Origin: Glandiceps talaboti
Taxonomy: Eukaryota > Hemichordata > Enteropneusta > Spengelidae
DNA: 64,000 bases
Direction: 5' to 3'
NCBI RefSeq assembly: GCF_964340395.1
Contig: NC_135559.1
Span: forward strand, 4,177,001 to 4,241,000
A program made the position numbers and the translations under genes. Below are positions 26,924 to 40,900 of the stretch, one piece after another. The first letter of the stretch is position 1. Each line of letters starts with the position of its first letter. The notes under the pieces were generated by a model, which was not told where the DNA came from, searched no databases, and was given only the letters and a program-made list of their open reading frames with translations.

Positions 26924-27211
26924 AATAAACAATGTCCAGTGGTTGATGTAAATGTTGTATACATGATAAGTTGTTCTCCATGTTCTCTTAAGCTTCCCTT
27001 TTTAAGTACACAGTTCACTTTTTGTAAGATATATAAGATCGCATACCTCATACCCAGCACTTTTTAAAATCAAATTTAATGAGTTTAGCACAAATTATTT
27101 GTTTTTGTAATTATCCTGCCATTCAAATTTTCTCTTTTATAGTTATTTAGATTTTCAAATATATCATATTTCCCAAGCAGCCAAGAGTTGTATCTTCTAT
27201 CATAAACCCAA

Positions 27212-27245
27212 TTTGTTTGTTTGTTTGTTTGTTTGTTTGTTTGTT

Positions 27246-27322
<77 letters not shown>

Positions 27323-27328
27323 GTGTGA
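27212..27328. repeat. Compound (TTTG)n(TG)n repeat
   Basis: About nine TTTG units (27212-27247) are followed by about 35 TG units. Confidence 0.95.
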
Positions 27329-27840
27329 TTTTTTTAAAGTGTCAATGAACTTTGTGTACTAGTGTAGGTCTATTGGTCTGAAGTCTTATACACCACAACT
27401 ATGCTTCCTACATCCTGTCCACAAGTTCAATGTTTTGAAACTTTACTTCTGTTGTAGCTGTAACCTTAGGGCTTTGTAACATGTTCCAGCAATTATCTCT
27501 TAATACATTGCAAAACATTATTCACGTTTCCATTGATATGGGCCTAAGTCTTCCAGATCGTTTGCATGCAAATTACTTGATCCACTTTTGAAATCGGTGA
27601 AAGAATCAGCCAAACTATAGTCGTCAGATTAAAAACAAAAGTAATGTATTGCATCGTGTAAGAGGGCGGTATAATATAAACAATTTCACATTGATTTCAC
27701 ATTGAAATTGTAACTTTTTGTCTGGAAATGGTCTAGATTTGGACTAAATGCACATGATTTTATTCACGTATATAGGATTTGAACGTTTAACTGTGACTGC
27801 ATAGGTGACAATATGAAAAGAGGATGTATGACAACAAACT

Positions 27841-27931
27841 ACGTCACGTGGTTTTTAAAGTTGGGGCGCGAAACTACTTCCGGTTAATCAGTGCCGAAAT
27901 AAACATTGGCTCCGAGGATCGCAGCCAGTAG
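27841..27931 (+). promoter_or_regulatory. HLTF: HLTF promoter and first non-coding exon
   Basis: Seen in 90 bp: a CRE/E-box-like word (acgtcacgtg, 27841-27850), an E2F-like word (ggggcgcgaaa, 27863-27873), an ETS-like word (acttccgg, 27876-27883), then a donor (cagtag|gtaaga, exon edge 27931). No TATA box is evident. The GC-rich island stands out from the AT-rich surroundings. Splicing to the ATG exon would use an acceptor near 29166-29174. E2F plus ETS fits a replication-linked repair gene (inference). Confidence 0.55.
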
Positions 27932-29192
27932 GTAAGACAATTTTCTGTCTCCGTAGAAAATGTTTGCATTTGTGGCCAACATACACAAGTTTTGTTTTCT
28001 TTCACATGTTACACGTGTTACTTCTCTCGGTATGTTCGTTGGATGATGTAAGACGTTTGCCGTTAACGCGTTTGGCAAACGATGGTGCAGTCCATTCTTT
28101 GATAGCTTTCCGATCGGCAAAATCTAGGCACTGTGTCCAAGTGTAGTGTACTTTGCTCAAGTTTTTGTTGCCCCATACATTAATGACTTAATTTATTGCA
28201 ATGATAGCTTTTCCAGCCTGCTTTCCTTCGTTATACATGTAAACTCGTCGGCTCCAAATATATATAATGTAAGTTTAATATTTTCTTTCCCGCATCCCAT
28301 TCCTTGTTTTCCCTCCATCTTGGAAGCTTCATATGCACCCCCCCCCCCCCTTAATAACTGATCAAGTTCAAGTCGTCGACAGGATCTTCAACATGGGTCA
28401 GCCAATAGCTTATGAATAGGCCTGTCAAAAAATTACCTGTGTGATTTTGTAATGTTAAAAACATCCCATACCTATTTCAGCTGAAATCATTTGAATGTGT
28501 TGATTTTGATAAAGTAAGCACAGTTTGTCGTCAGAAAGTGTGGGCGTACTGGAAAGTTGTGCCAACTTGTGGTCCTCGACGGTACTACACGTTTATTGGG
28601 GAATTTTATCAATAGTAGTGTGCCAGGGTTGAAGCTTCAACGTGTTCCCGCTAATTTTCATCTAGATTCAAGTGAAATATAGAATTTTCTGCGTAAAATA
28701 TACAGTAGTAGGGTCTGAGGGTCTAGTTACTATTAAAATCTTATTTACATGTAAAACGGCTGGTATTCTACTGTTTGTACTCAACAGGAAATGAACGAAA
28801 TCGTCTGTCCCGCCATACAGTAATTGTGACTGGCGCGAATTTCGTAGTCTGGCACATTTAGCTACAGGAAGTAAACAGTAGTTATGGAACTCAAACATTG
28901 TGTCATAAAATGTTATGTAATGTGTGCTAAATGTGCCAACCAGATTTATTTGTTCTCTGTCAAAATGCATCTAAAACACAGCTGGCTTGTATGTTTTACA
29001 AAAATGTGTAACCAGTGGTTCAACAAGTCAGAAGTGTATGCATTGATATCGCAAAATTGGTAGTAAAAACAATAAAGGTTGTTTTCACTATTTCTCCATA
29101 TGTTAGCAGTAATCTTTTCAGTCACCAACAGGTCACTTTGTATTTTTTTCTTCACATTTACATAATAGACAGTTTCACTAAAATTAGTCAAA

Positions 29193-32100
29193 ATGCCTTG
29201 GGGATGGAGAAGACGACGTGGCCGGAACACATCATGGAAACAAAACTACAGTTCTAAAAGTTGGAAGAAGAGAAACAATTCATGGCAAGAGGAGCTGAAC
29301 TATCTCCAAAGTTTACAGTGGCCAAGTTATCCAGTGTTAGATTCAACCATAGATTTAGATATCTCAGTTAGTGTTACTGGTGATATTGGAGATGATGAGT
29401 TAGATCACCAAGTCTTCCTTGGATCAGTGAGAGGAAATATAGTAGGACTGCAGTATTATAGTGGTGTGGTAGGTCATTCAACTTATTTAGTCTTTGACAA
29501 GCCTAGAGTGTTAGGTATTTTTTGACAAAATTTGAAAGCAATCATTACTTATCTCCATGGAGGTATACGGTAAACCACCATGTTATCTCTTAACTTGTCT
29601 CCTTTTTTTAAACCATGGCATTATTTTTTCACATTGAATTATTCTATCCATGTTGTTATGCAATAAAGATTGATTGATATACACAAATAAATCAAACTTT
29701 CACTCTTGACACCATATGTTAGTAGTCTAGTCCGTGGTGACCTGCTGTGTTCAGATTTACACTACATTATCTTCATACATTATGTAATGTGTGAAGATCA
29801 TGTGTTGTAAATCTGAACATGGTTGTCAGGAACTAGACTAATTTAGAGTGACTTCAGTATGGATTAATGGATGCTAAAACACCTGAGTGTATGTCAAAGC
29901 ATCCCGCATTATCTTGATTGGCTACTGGTAAAGTAACACAAATCCTATTCAACTGTCAGGGATGTAAATGGCTTGTTTTATTTTGTTTTGTGTGTATCCA
30001 GGTGTCAGGTCAAGAGATGGTAGCCTTGGAAAGAGAACCAGAAAACCGCTATGATAGAAATGCTATCAAAGTCAGCAGTGCATATGGTGCTCAGGTTGGA
30101 CATATCAAGAGAGAATTAGCAGCACCACTGGCACAGATAGTGGATAGAAATATTGCTAGAATAGAAGGGTGAGTGGATCAAATTTATAACAGAATGTAAA
30201 ATGGTATGCAAATGATTGTAGTCTGATTTCCTCATTGACTAGGGAACTTGAAAGACCAGTGAAATGTCTGAAAGAACACAAGTTTAATGAGCAATTTTAA
30301 TGATGTTCGTCTCAAACTCTCCTGAGTTTAAGGTAGAAGCAGACCATATTTGTTTTACAAAATATTGAAATATTTTACATAAAGTTCAGTGGTGCTAACA
30401 GTACTTTGGTTTAGGTTTTCAGGTCCCATTTAAAGAAACAGGAAATAAGATAATTTCAGTAAATCATGGTTTTGATAGCACCTCTGGTATATGATTTAGG
30501 AATCATCAATGCATTGAGATTTTGTCAACATCTACCACTGGTCATTATAACTTTTGATTTCCATTTATCTTTTCTGTACAGGATGGTTCCGTTTGGTCAA
30601 AACAATGTTTTTCGTATGCCAGTTGACATCACACTATGGGGCAGACCTGAGAAGAAGACCCAGGCTGTAGAAATTCTACGTCGACATGGTCAGTTTATGA
30701 AAGAATCTGGAACTAGTAGTAGCAGTGTACCTGGAATACCAGGAAGTTCAGGTGGAAGTGGAGCTAACACCAGTACCTATACACCAAGGACATCATATGG
30801 ACCAAAAAAAGCATTGACAACAGAACAGGTATAATACAATGCTAGCTATTTGTATGTGGTGAGGTATAATACAATGATAGCTATTTGTATACATGTCACC
30901 AAGATGTTCATCACCCTGGTAGATCAAATGATTTATATGGGTTATAATACACAAGTTCAAAGTTGTTTAGAATTGAAATTTCAGTCTGTCTTGGTTGAAG
31001 GTCCTCATCAGAATGACAAATTCCAAAGTTACAACTGACCACTAGGTTATCGAAAGATCGATGCCAAAATTTTGAACTGCTTATGTGTTACAACCCATGG
31101 AAATTATTTGTATGTGGTGAGGTATTATTCATTTATCTTGCACTGTAACCTCAGATAAAAACTACTGAATATTCTATTATATGACTATTCACATTCCCTA
31201 ATCTCATTTGTAATTGAGTACATTCTTGACCCCTCTCTGAAATACTCTTTTGTCATACCAGCAAACAAGTTATAATGCAAAGGTATGAGATTAAAGTTGA
31301 TCTTTAAATCTGTTATTCTCTCATTCTCTCGTACTCAGTTTCTCTCACTCCATCTCTCTTTCCCCTTCTCTCTAGCTACCCTTTCAACTGCTCTCACTAA
31401 ATTTCAAAGTGTCTATCTCACTCACTTTCTTTGCCCTCTCATCTCTGTCTTCCATTACCCCCCCCCCCCCTCACTTCAATATTTAAATTGTATCATTCAT
31501 TATCAGGTACATACACATGCCATTCACTAATAATACATGCAAAGCATAAGAAAATATTTGGTAGCATATATATAATGGGTTTGGTTGCCTAGAATGGGTA
31601 ATTTCACAATTTAGCATTAAGGTTTCATCTCTCTTTTCACAGATGAAGAATGAACTGGACAATTTATTTGAAGATTCTAAAGAATATGACAAGACAAGTA
31701 TGGAAGAACCGGCAGATGTGAGTACCTCTTAAGTCATTTTTATGAGAAACTCAGATGATAAGTAATGACAGAGAAATTCTAACTCAGCAAGAGAAAGGAA
31801 AATTATAACTGTATGCCTTTCATTGACAAGTCTGGACTCTCTCTGTCGGATGTCAGAATTTTCACAATTCAATTTTATGAACTCACATATTGTGTACAAT
31901 AATTTTTGTTGGAAACCCCAACAAAGAGGGAAGAAAATCTGGTAAAACTTACACAGATTTCCATACCATGTATGATGTGGTGGGGAAATGTGGTGAAATA
32001 CCTTGAGAACTCTGGTAGATTTTTATCCAAATCACCAGCTGCTCTTTATCATGGCTTTTCAGAGAGGAATCAATGTCTGCATTCAAATTTGACAATAACC

Positions 32101-33992
32101 TCCACAAAGTTAGGAGGCCTTTTAAACCCGACATTCGGCTTTAAACAAAAACTAAGTGGTATACATGTATTTGTGAAGTAAGGGAATTACAAAACTTCAG
32201 TGCCCAATGAATTTGAACAACTAGAGTGATGTCTTAGTCTTGCACATCAAATGACTCTAGTATGTTTCTTGCTTTGTACATGACAGACTATACTTGATAC
32301 TAACAATGAATATATAGGAGTACTAGATGAATACTTATCCAATTTTTATGATACAGGCAATAGCGACTACGCTATATCCGCATCAGAAGCAAGCACTGGC
32401 ATGGATGAAAGCTAGAGAAAACAACGATGATCTACCTCCATTCTGGGAGAAGAGAAATGGCAAATACTTCAACAGTTTGATAAACTATGTGACTACTAAT
32501 AGACCACCAGCAGTGAAAGGTGGTATCCTGGCTGATGATATGGGACTTGGAAAGACACTGGAAGTCATAGCACTTATTATGAGTAATTTCTATGATGGTA
32601 AACCATTGGCTATGCCTGTAGTTGGCTTTGAGAAAGAACCTGTTGTGAGTAAACATACATGTTTTTTTTTTCTCAAGATGTTCACAGTTTACTTGAATGA
32701 CAATAAAAGATGACGCAAGAGGGCATTTTGATTGTCACTTCAGTGGAATCATTTCGTTAATACTTCTCTTCTGCGATTTACGAACAACATTCTACTCAGA
32801 CCAAATTATTTTAGATTGCTAACGTAACATTTTCTGTAGACAATATTGAGATTTTTTGACTTGGTTTTGTGTTAAGAAGTCAGGGCTAACATCACTGCAC
32901 AACAGTGTATAATGTATTTTGGCTGTATTTCGCTATACTAAAAACTAAGATTGCCAAGAAATGAAACGTTTTTTTGACAGTTTCAATGGTATAGGCATAG
33001 TCTCATTTTTCTAGCAATAGCTTTTACATCATTCATCTGTGTTTGTTCAGTACATTGATTCATTCAAATTCAATACACTGCTGCTGCTGATACAGACATT
33101 TGTTGTATTAATAATCTTCTTGAATATCTTCTTTGCAGAAGAAGAAGAAGGTTAAGAAATTGTCAGCTAGTCAGCCAGCCAGTCAGAAATGTAAAAGTCA
33201 GAAAGCAAGTACTTCCAAGACAACATTTGTAGTTTCAGATTCAGAAGAGGACTTGAATTCACATGATAGTGATAGTGAAGCAGAAATGACAAATGAGGTA
33301 ATATATAGTAATTGCGATAATACTCGTGGAACGGATGGTTTAGTAAATGTGTTACTGTCTCAGTCTTGATGGATACCTATGCTTCTCATTTGGTCTATGT
33401 ATGGAACAGTTTGGTCAAGTGATTTTAGTCTTTCTCCTACTGAAGAAGTCTGATAGTTGAAGAAAGAGACAATAGTTTACTAAATGACATCCTCAAATAC
33501 TTTGCCTTGTCTTATAGCTGTATGTTATTAACTCTAAATCTTAAAATATCTCTGTTATAGTCTGATGGTAATGAGGGTGTTGATGAAGTGGTTCCTATGA
33601 CGGGTAAACAGGATCCTGAGTACAAACCTAAGGAGTCCAAGGTGAAATCAGCACCAGTTGTAACATCACCTAATATCAGAAGTAGACCCACTAGGTAAGT
33701 TAACATCTATCATGTTTTATCAGTCCAAATATACCACCTAGGTTTGTTGTTATGTCTCTAACTGAATTATCTTATAGTGTAGCAAATGGTTCACATATAT
33801 CACAGCAAAGAGTTGCAATAGAAACTATGAGCGAAATGTTCTGGAAGCAATCTTGAGATAAACTAGTGATAAAAGTACACAAGTTTTCACAAGCTTGTTT
33901 GTCTGTTGATGTAAGAAGTGTGAAACTTTGAGTAACGACTTATAACATCCTTATACACTTTGGATTAAGTATGTGTATGCATGTATGTATGT

Positions 33993-34027
<35 letters not shown>

Positions 34028-34030
34028 TAC

Positions 34031-34061
<31 letters not shown>

Positions 34062-37000
34062 TGTATGTTCGTCTGTTTATTTGTCTGTCTTTGTAGGTAT
34101 GTATGTATGTGTACATTGTATGTATTAATCAACCGTGAATAGTATGACTGGACCTTTGTAGTCACAGACATAGATTTTATAGATTACCATGACAACACCT
34201 ACTTATAGAAGCTATCATATTTTTTGTGATGTCCATATTTCAGAACAAGAAAGAAACCAGCTAAGTATACTTTCAGCAGTGAGGACGAGGAAGATTTAGC
34301 TGAGCAAAGCCCTAAGAAGAAAGGTAATTTGTGAATCAAATGAACCATCTTTTAATTCTTATAGCAGTCTGCACCAAATGTGATATTTGTCTCCTGCTTA
34401 GGATGATTCATGATATATACCTTAAAACCAAGATTAAGCACACAAAGGAGTAACATTCAGGGAAAGAACTCTTGGCCTTCTTATTCAGTGTTCTGTATAT
34501 GTATTTGTTGATCTATATAACATATCTTGCAGTTATTCTGGTTCACATGCAGTAACACAGTGGTGTGCTTATAAACAATATGTAAGAGCAGTACATTTTT
34601 CATCATTATCAAGTTTGAAAAAAGAAGACAACATTTTGTAAAATGTATTTACATTTCAGCGAAAGTCAGTGCAAAGTCCAGTAGTGGTAACAGTGAGAAA
34701 GCTGGAAAGGGTAAAGGCAAAGGTAAAAAGAAGGGAAAGAAGTTATCAGAAAATGAATGGGAACCACTTAAAGGAGAGGGAGCATCCGTAGACGCTAGTA
34801 CTGGCAAAGATGAAAATGAAGACAAACCAACCAAAGAATCAAAAGGAAAATCAAAGAAGGGTAAAGGAAAAAGAAAGATGAAAGGTGAGACAAGTATTAC
34901 TACTGTAACTGGGAAGGAATCATCAGAAGATGTGAAGACTAGAGTTGATGCTGTTGATGGACAAGAAGTTATTGATCTTACCCAAAGTAACTCAGTCAGT
35001 GATATAACAGCTGCGAGCAGTGTCGGTTAGTCTGTTTCTATTTTAAATAGACCTGTACATAAATTATCCTGACTTCATTTTTCAATATGAGGATAGAAAA
35101 TTAGAAGTTTGACCTTTCAAATGCTGATACCATATTTTTAGGGTGTAATCACATAGACTTGTAGAAACTAAGTCCTAAAAAGGGTGAATATTTTGTAGGT
35201 ATATGTATATATATGTACTACTGTGTATGTTGTTGTCATGTGAGGAATAAACACAGTAGTGTTACTTGGTAATGCAGATGAGATGAAATACCTTAAACAG
35301 CATAGAATCTCCATGTGAAAATTCTCATTGATTTCCTTTCTCTGGTTGCATGCTCATTTGTACTTGTGTATTTACAATTTTACATGTTTGAAATCGACAA
35401 AGATTGCTTTAGAATTACCAGGTTAATGATTTATTGAACAAACTACCCTCTAAAGATATACTGTAAATATAAATATTTTTGTCACTAGAAAATTTGCGAT
35501 TTGACTGTCTTCAAGTAGTTCTCAAAGACTAATTTTTACGAATTACAAAGTCTATTATGATTATGTATAAAGGGACATTTTAGTCACGACTTATTTTAAA
35601 CAATTTTTTTTTTTCAGCGAAATACTCGAAAATAAGTCTGAATTATTCTAGGTTCACAGTAATTAATTATTGAATAGAAATCTTGTATTGATTTAACCAG
35701 TGAGGAGTTTTGTCATAATAATTCATTGCTTGATTTATTGTACATTCTAAAGGTGGACAGCCAGAATCATTTGAAGTTGAATGGGATGATGATAGTTTAC
35801 CTGATCCATTGTTAGAACATGCATCCTTAGCAGTTGATGTTACTGGCAAGATACCAGCTAAAGGACCCAGACCAACACTTATTATCTGTCCAATGTCTGT
35901 ATTATCTAACTGGATTGTAAGTACTTTCACAAACAACCTGTATTATCTGCCAGGTTTAGACTGTAAAATACATTGTGGCGTCCACTCTCACCCACCTCAT
36001 GGGAGGGGTTGGCCAATGTGTGAGGGCGCCCTGTCACAGCATACCTTACAGACTACTGCCAGGGTATAAGGTATTGATAGAAAGAATCTGTAGAAATTGC
36101 TATTGAGTACTCATGTCATTCACTAACTACTTACATGCACCTTATAATGTAAAAGAGCAAAGAGTGTCAACATTATTGTCAATCACATTGTATATAAAAG
36201 TGAAATGAATTTGAAATATTGTGGAAGACTGCTGTTTACCAGATGGTGTAATTTTGTAAATTGTTTGGAATTTAGGAATTGTTATAACATTCATTAGAGC
36301 AGTACATGCTGTGGAGTGTATGGGATGAATTATAATGTGTGTTTCTTACAGGATCAGTTTGAGGAACATGTAAAACCAAATGTTGATGTGAGTTTCTATA
36401 CTTACTATGGTAATGAGAGAACTAAACATGCATGGAAACTGGAACAACAAGATGTGGTACTGACAACATACAACACACTGGCTGTTGAGTTTAAAACTAA
36501 AGGGGTAAGTGAAATGATGACAATGTACAATGCACTGACTGTTGAGTTTAGAGCTAATGGGGTAAGTGAAATGAGGTACTGATAACATACAACACACTGG
36601 CTGTTGAGTGTAAAACTAAAGGGGTAAGTGTAATGATGTACTGACAATGTACAATACACTGGCTGTTGAGTTTAGAGCTAATGGGGTAAGTGAAATGATG
36701 TGGTACTGACAATGTACAACACACTGGCTGTTGAGTTTTTTTTTTAAACTAAAGGGGTAAATGAAATAAGTGAAAATATGTGGTGCTGACAATGTACAAT
36801 ACCTACAGACCGGCAGTTGAGTTTAAAATTAAAAGCATACATACACATGTATGCTTGCATAATTCTTAAATCTGTAGTACATGGTAAGATTTCTGAAATG
36901 TACTTTTACAATTTGTGTAAAATATTTTATCACCACCTACAGGCAAACAGTGCAGTGCATAAAACTGAGTGGCTACGTGTAGTGCTAGATGAAGGACACA

Positions 37001-37961
37001 GCATCCGAAATCACAAGGCTCTGCAGACTAAGGCTGTGAATGCATTGAAAGCACAGAGACGATGGGTTCTTACAGGTATGTCATTTCAGGAAAAAAACTT
37101 TGTTGAATCATATTGCTCATAAAACTGAAATATCTCAAGTTTTACAGTTTATTCTTGAGAGAGCTAAGGTTGTGTCATTCATTGTTAGGTTTAATGAGGA
37201 AATATGGCTCAAATTAATAGGTTAGAAGGGGGGGGGGGGCATCTCTGTGAATGTATGAAATCAAGTGCCATGCATTCATCATGTATGCTCAGAATACAAA
37301 TAATTGCACTTCAGTTACAATGTACATCTCATTTTGATTGTCGGCTCTGCTGAGTACATGTTTGGTTTTGAGTAAATGGCACATTGTCATGTATTACATG
37401 AACATTACGGTACATACATTATTTTTTTATAGGTACACCCATACAGAATTCCATGAAGGATTTGTTTTCTATCATATCATTTCTGAAAGTGGAACCACTG
37501 AATGAAAGACAATGGTGGCAGAGAACTATGGAGAGACCAATTACACAGGGTGACAAAAATGCTCTCAAGTAAGTCATGTTATAGTGATTGTGGGAATTTA
37601 GTAGAGTAACTAGTTTGTTGCCTGTATACTCACACATGTATATGAGTGTGTATATTTAAAGGGTAAAGCTTTCCCCAACATCATACTAAATCAAGTCCCA
37701 GCAACAAGATTTTCCTGATAAGGTTCTTTAAAAGTGTATTTGGTTGTTTTATTTCTAGACATGTTCAACGTCTGATGAGGTCCATTGCAATGAGACGTAC
37801 TAAAACTCAGAAGGTAGATGGTAAACCACTGGTAGAACTACCTGACAAAAAGATCTATATACAAAGTGTAGAATTATCAGAAGAAGAACGGACAATGTAT
37901 GACACCATGGCTTCAGAAGGAAGAATAACGATTGGAAAGTGAGTCATAATTCCACCTGCCA

Positions 37962-37999
<38 letters not shown>

Positions 38000-40900
38000 G
38001 GGAGATCAGGGTGAACAAATCATTTTGTGAACTGGTGGTCCCTGGACCAGTGCCTTAAAAAATCCAGTGGTCCTGCTGAAAGAATTAGTGGTCCCAGGTC
38101 CCGCTAATGTGAAATATTAAATCTTACCTATGAATCTGTATATTCAGACAACTTTTTAACATAGTTATTAACAGTAAAGTACTGGTCTGACGGACCAGAC
38201 AAGGTAAAATTTGTGTGGTCTGCTAAAAAAAATTGCTAGTCCCGGACCCAGGAACAGTGGATTTGTTCACCCCTGGAGATTCCTCCTTCAGTATAGGAGC
38301 ACCCTCTTCAAGAGGTCTGTAGTAAAGGGTTAAAAAAAACAGTAAGACTACAGCAGCCACTCTGGGTAAGATATCAACCCTAAGGACATGCAAGTAACAC
38401 AATTTATTAGAAATAAGTAGAAACAAGTGATGTGGGAATGTAGACTGCACCAATGTACTCAACTCTACAGTTGTTCTGTATTGTGAGCCAAATTTTGCAA
38501 GTGGTATGTGCTGCCCTCTATAGTTAGTTATCTCTGATCCTCTGATGCACTTTAGCAATCTCCCAAATTTTGACCATCAGCTGATCAATATTTCTTAATT
38601 ACCGGTAACCTTTATCTTCAATCCAGGTACTTCAAGGCAGGGTCTCTACTAGCTAACTATGGTGATGTATTAGCTATCCTTCTCAGACTCAGACAAATCT
38701 GTTGTCATCCTGCACTTTGTGCTGCAGCTGTGGCTAGGACAGCAGCTATGCTGGGTAAGATATCAACCCTATCCTTCTCAGACTCAGATAAATCTGTTGT
38801 CATCCTGCACTCTGTGCTGCAGCTGCGGCTAGGACAAACCCAGAGACATGTATATTTGCTGTTAAAGTGGAATGCCACTCCAGGAAATACAGCTGTTGTC
38901 ATAAAATTGGACAGGTCATTTCATGATTTCACCTCAAATAATTGTAACTTGGTTGCCAAAAAAACTCAAATTGGTACATTATTTTTTTTTTACTGATATT
39001 GTTCTTTCAGTGATGCACTATTGCTCCATTGGTCTTAGGAGATATGAATATGTATTATATACAATGATATGGATATTATTTTTCAATAATATGGATCGAC
39101 ATATCCAAATTTTACCAACATGAATCTGACCTTATGGTACCTGTTTTACACGTACTTGTCTTTATGAACAGTAGATTGGTAACTGTAGATACAAGTCATA
39201 AACTGCATCTAGTAGGATCAACAACTTTTGTTATAATATCTTTGGTCCTGATGACCAATAGTCATTTTGCCTTAATTTCACACACTGGTGTTAATTGAGA
39301 CCCCAGAGGTATAAGATTAAAATTAATGTTGGAATCAATGAAGTCCAATGAATTTTGTTTTGAATTTACAGTGAGTTGTAATAGTGCTTCTACTATTAGT
39401 GAATACATTATTCAAGTTTGATGTCAGTTTTAAGTCATGGTTTAGGTCAATTGATGTGTCTGTTATGAATTTACAGGGAATGGTAACAGTGCCACCAGTG
39501 AAGAAATGAGACAGAAACTAGTGTCAAGTTTGATGTCAGTTCTAAGCCAAGGGTCTGATGAAGAGTGTTGTATCTGTTTAGATTCACTAAAACTTCCTGT
39601 AATAACACACTGTGCACATGTCTTCTGTCGGATGTGTATTGAAGAAGTTATCCGTAGTGAACAGGTTGGTCAAAAAACAATATATGAGCGATCTTCAATC
39701 TACAGTATCTGACTATCTGGAGATAAAAACCATGTTACCCATTTTGTGCAAGTGATACAGAATTACACCTTGTGAGCACTCTCATTGCCATTAAGGAAAT
39801 TTTATCAACAATAACATATTATTGTATTGAAGTAGTTGTTGTGTATCCCAATTACTAGTTGGAATGCTGTGTAATGAACAATAGATCAATGACTGGCCAT
39901 AGTTATCAGTCTTTATCAGTCTTTTAACCATATAATGTGAAAACTATACTGTTTTATGCAACCATTGTAATAAGGAATACCTGAATGTTTGTTGATCATC
40001 TTTGATTGTTGTGAAATTTTTCTAACTTTTATTTACAGTTCTGAAGCCAAAACACTGTCCAATGGAATGAAATGTTGAACTGAAAATTCATCAGAAAATT
40101 ACAACTTATTAATGCCATAGTTCACTTATGTGTTATGTTGTAACTTTTTTATTTGCCATCAGCCAAACGCCAAGTGTCCTTTGTGTAGAGGTGAAGTGAA
40201 ATCAGAGCAACTGGTGCAAGTACCTCAAGAAAGTGGGTGTGAAAAAGAGATGGAGTCCATGGAAGAGGGAGAATGGCAATCCAGTGCCAAGGTTAGTAAT
40301 CTACGAGATTCCTTGATGGAGGTCTTGGATGAAAGCAAGAGTGAACTGATTATGAAAAATTTGTAGAAATATGAATATGTACATTCTAAGCGTATTTTGA
40401 GATTTTGTTGTGGATGCCTGTCTGATGTCATTTAAATGGGGAGAAAAGTGAGAGTGGTGATAAAAATCTTTTAAATATATGCATGTACTTTGTATTTACC
40501 AGTAATTAATTTATAATTAATCACACCACAACATTATTAATTAGTGATTTCTTTGATTCTGTTCATCAAAATGAAAAACTTGCCATATTGCAGAGTGGTC
40601 AAAACCTAACTCTGAAAACTCTGAAAGTTGATTACTGTGATTCCATAGCCAGAGTTGTTGATGCTGTAGTCTAGCATAGTGTAACTGTACATATACCGGT
40701 ACTACAGTGTAACTTTGCTGTCACTGTACCTTTTTTTAGCGGTACTGTCTACCAAGTTACTCAGTGCATTACATATGTACCGGTATCAGCAGTGGAGTAA
40801 TGTAGTGGTGTATTGATGGTGAAGTTTACTAGGTTACTGCTTCTGGTGGGTTAACAGTAACTGACAGTACAAGTACACTACAACTGGCAGTACACTGAAG

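Larger units (their letters stand above)
26350..27840. other. UNC93A-like 3' UTR and intergenic DNA
   Basis: Holds a weak ATTAAA near 26419, AATAAA near 26925, the compound microsatellites at 26844 and 27212, and no further gene that I can recognise. Confidence 0.5.

Noticed and set aside
26661-27060. Arg/Cys-run and Ser/Leu-run frames
   Set aside because: They are produced by the CAA/CGA compound repeat in intergenic DNA.
31906-32181. 91-codon frame in HLTF intron 4
   Set aside because: No family resemblance; the HLTF exons on either side join in frame without it.
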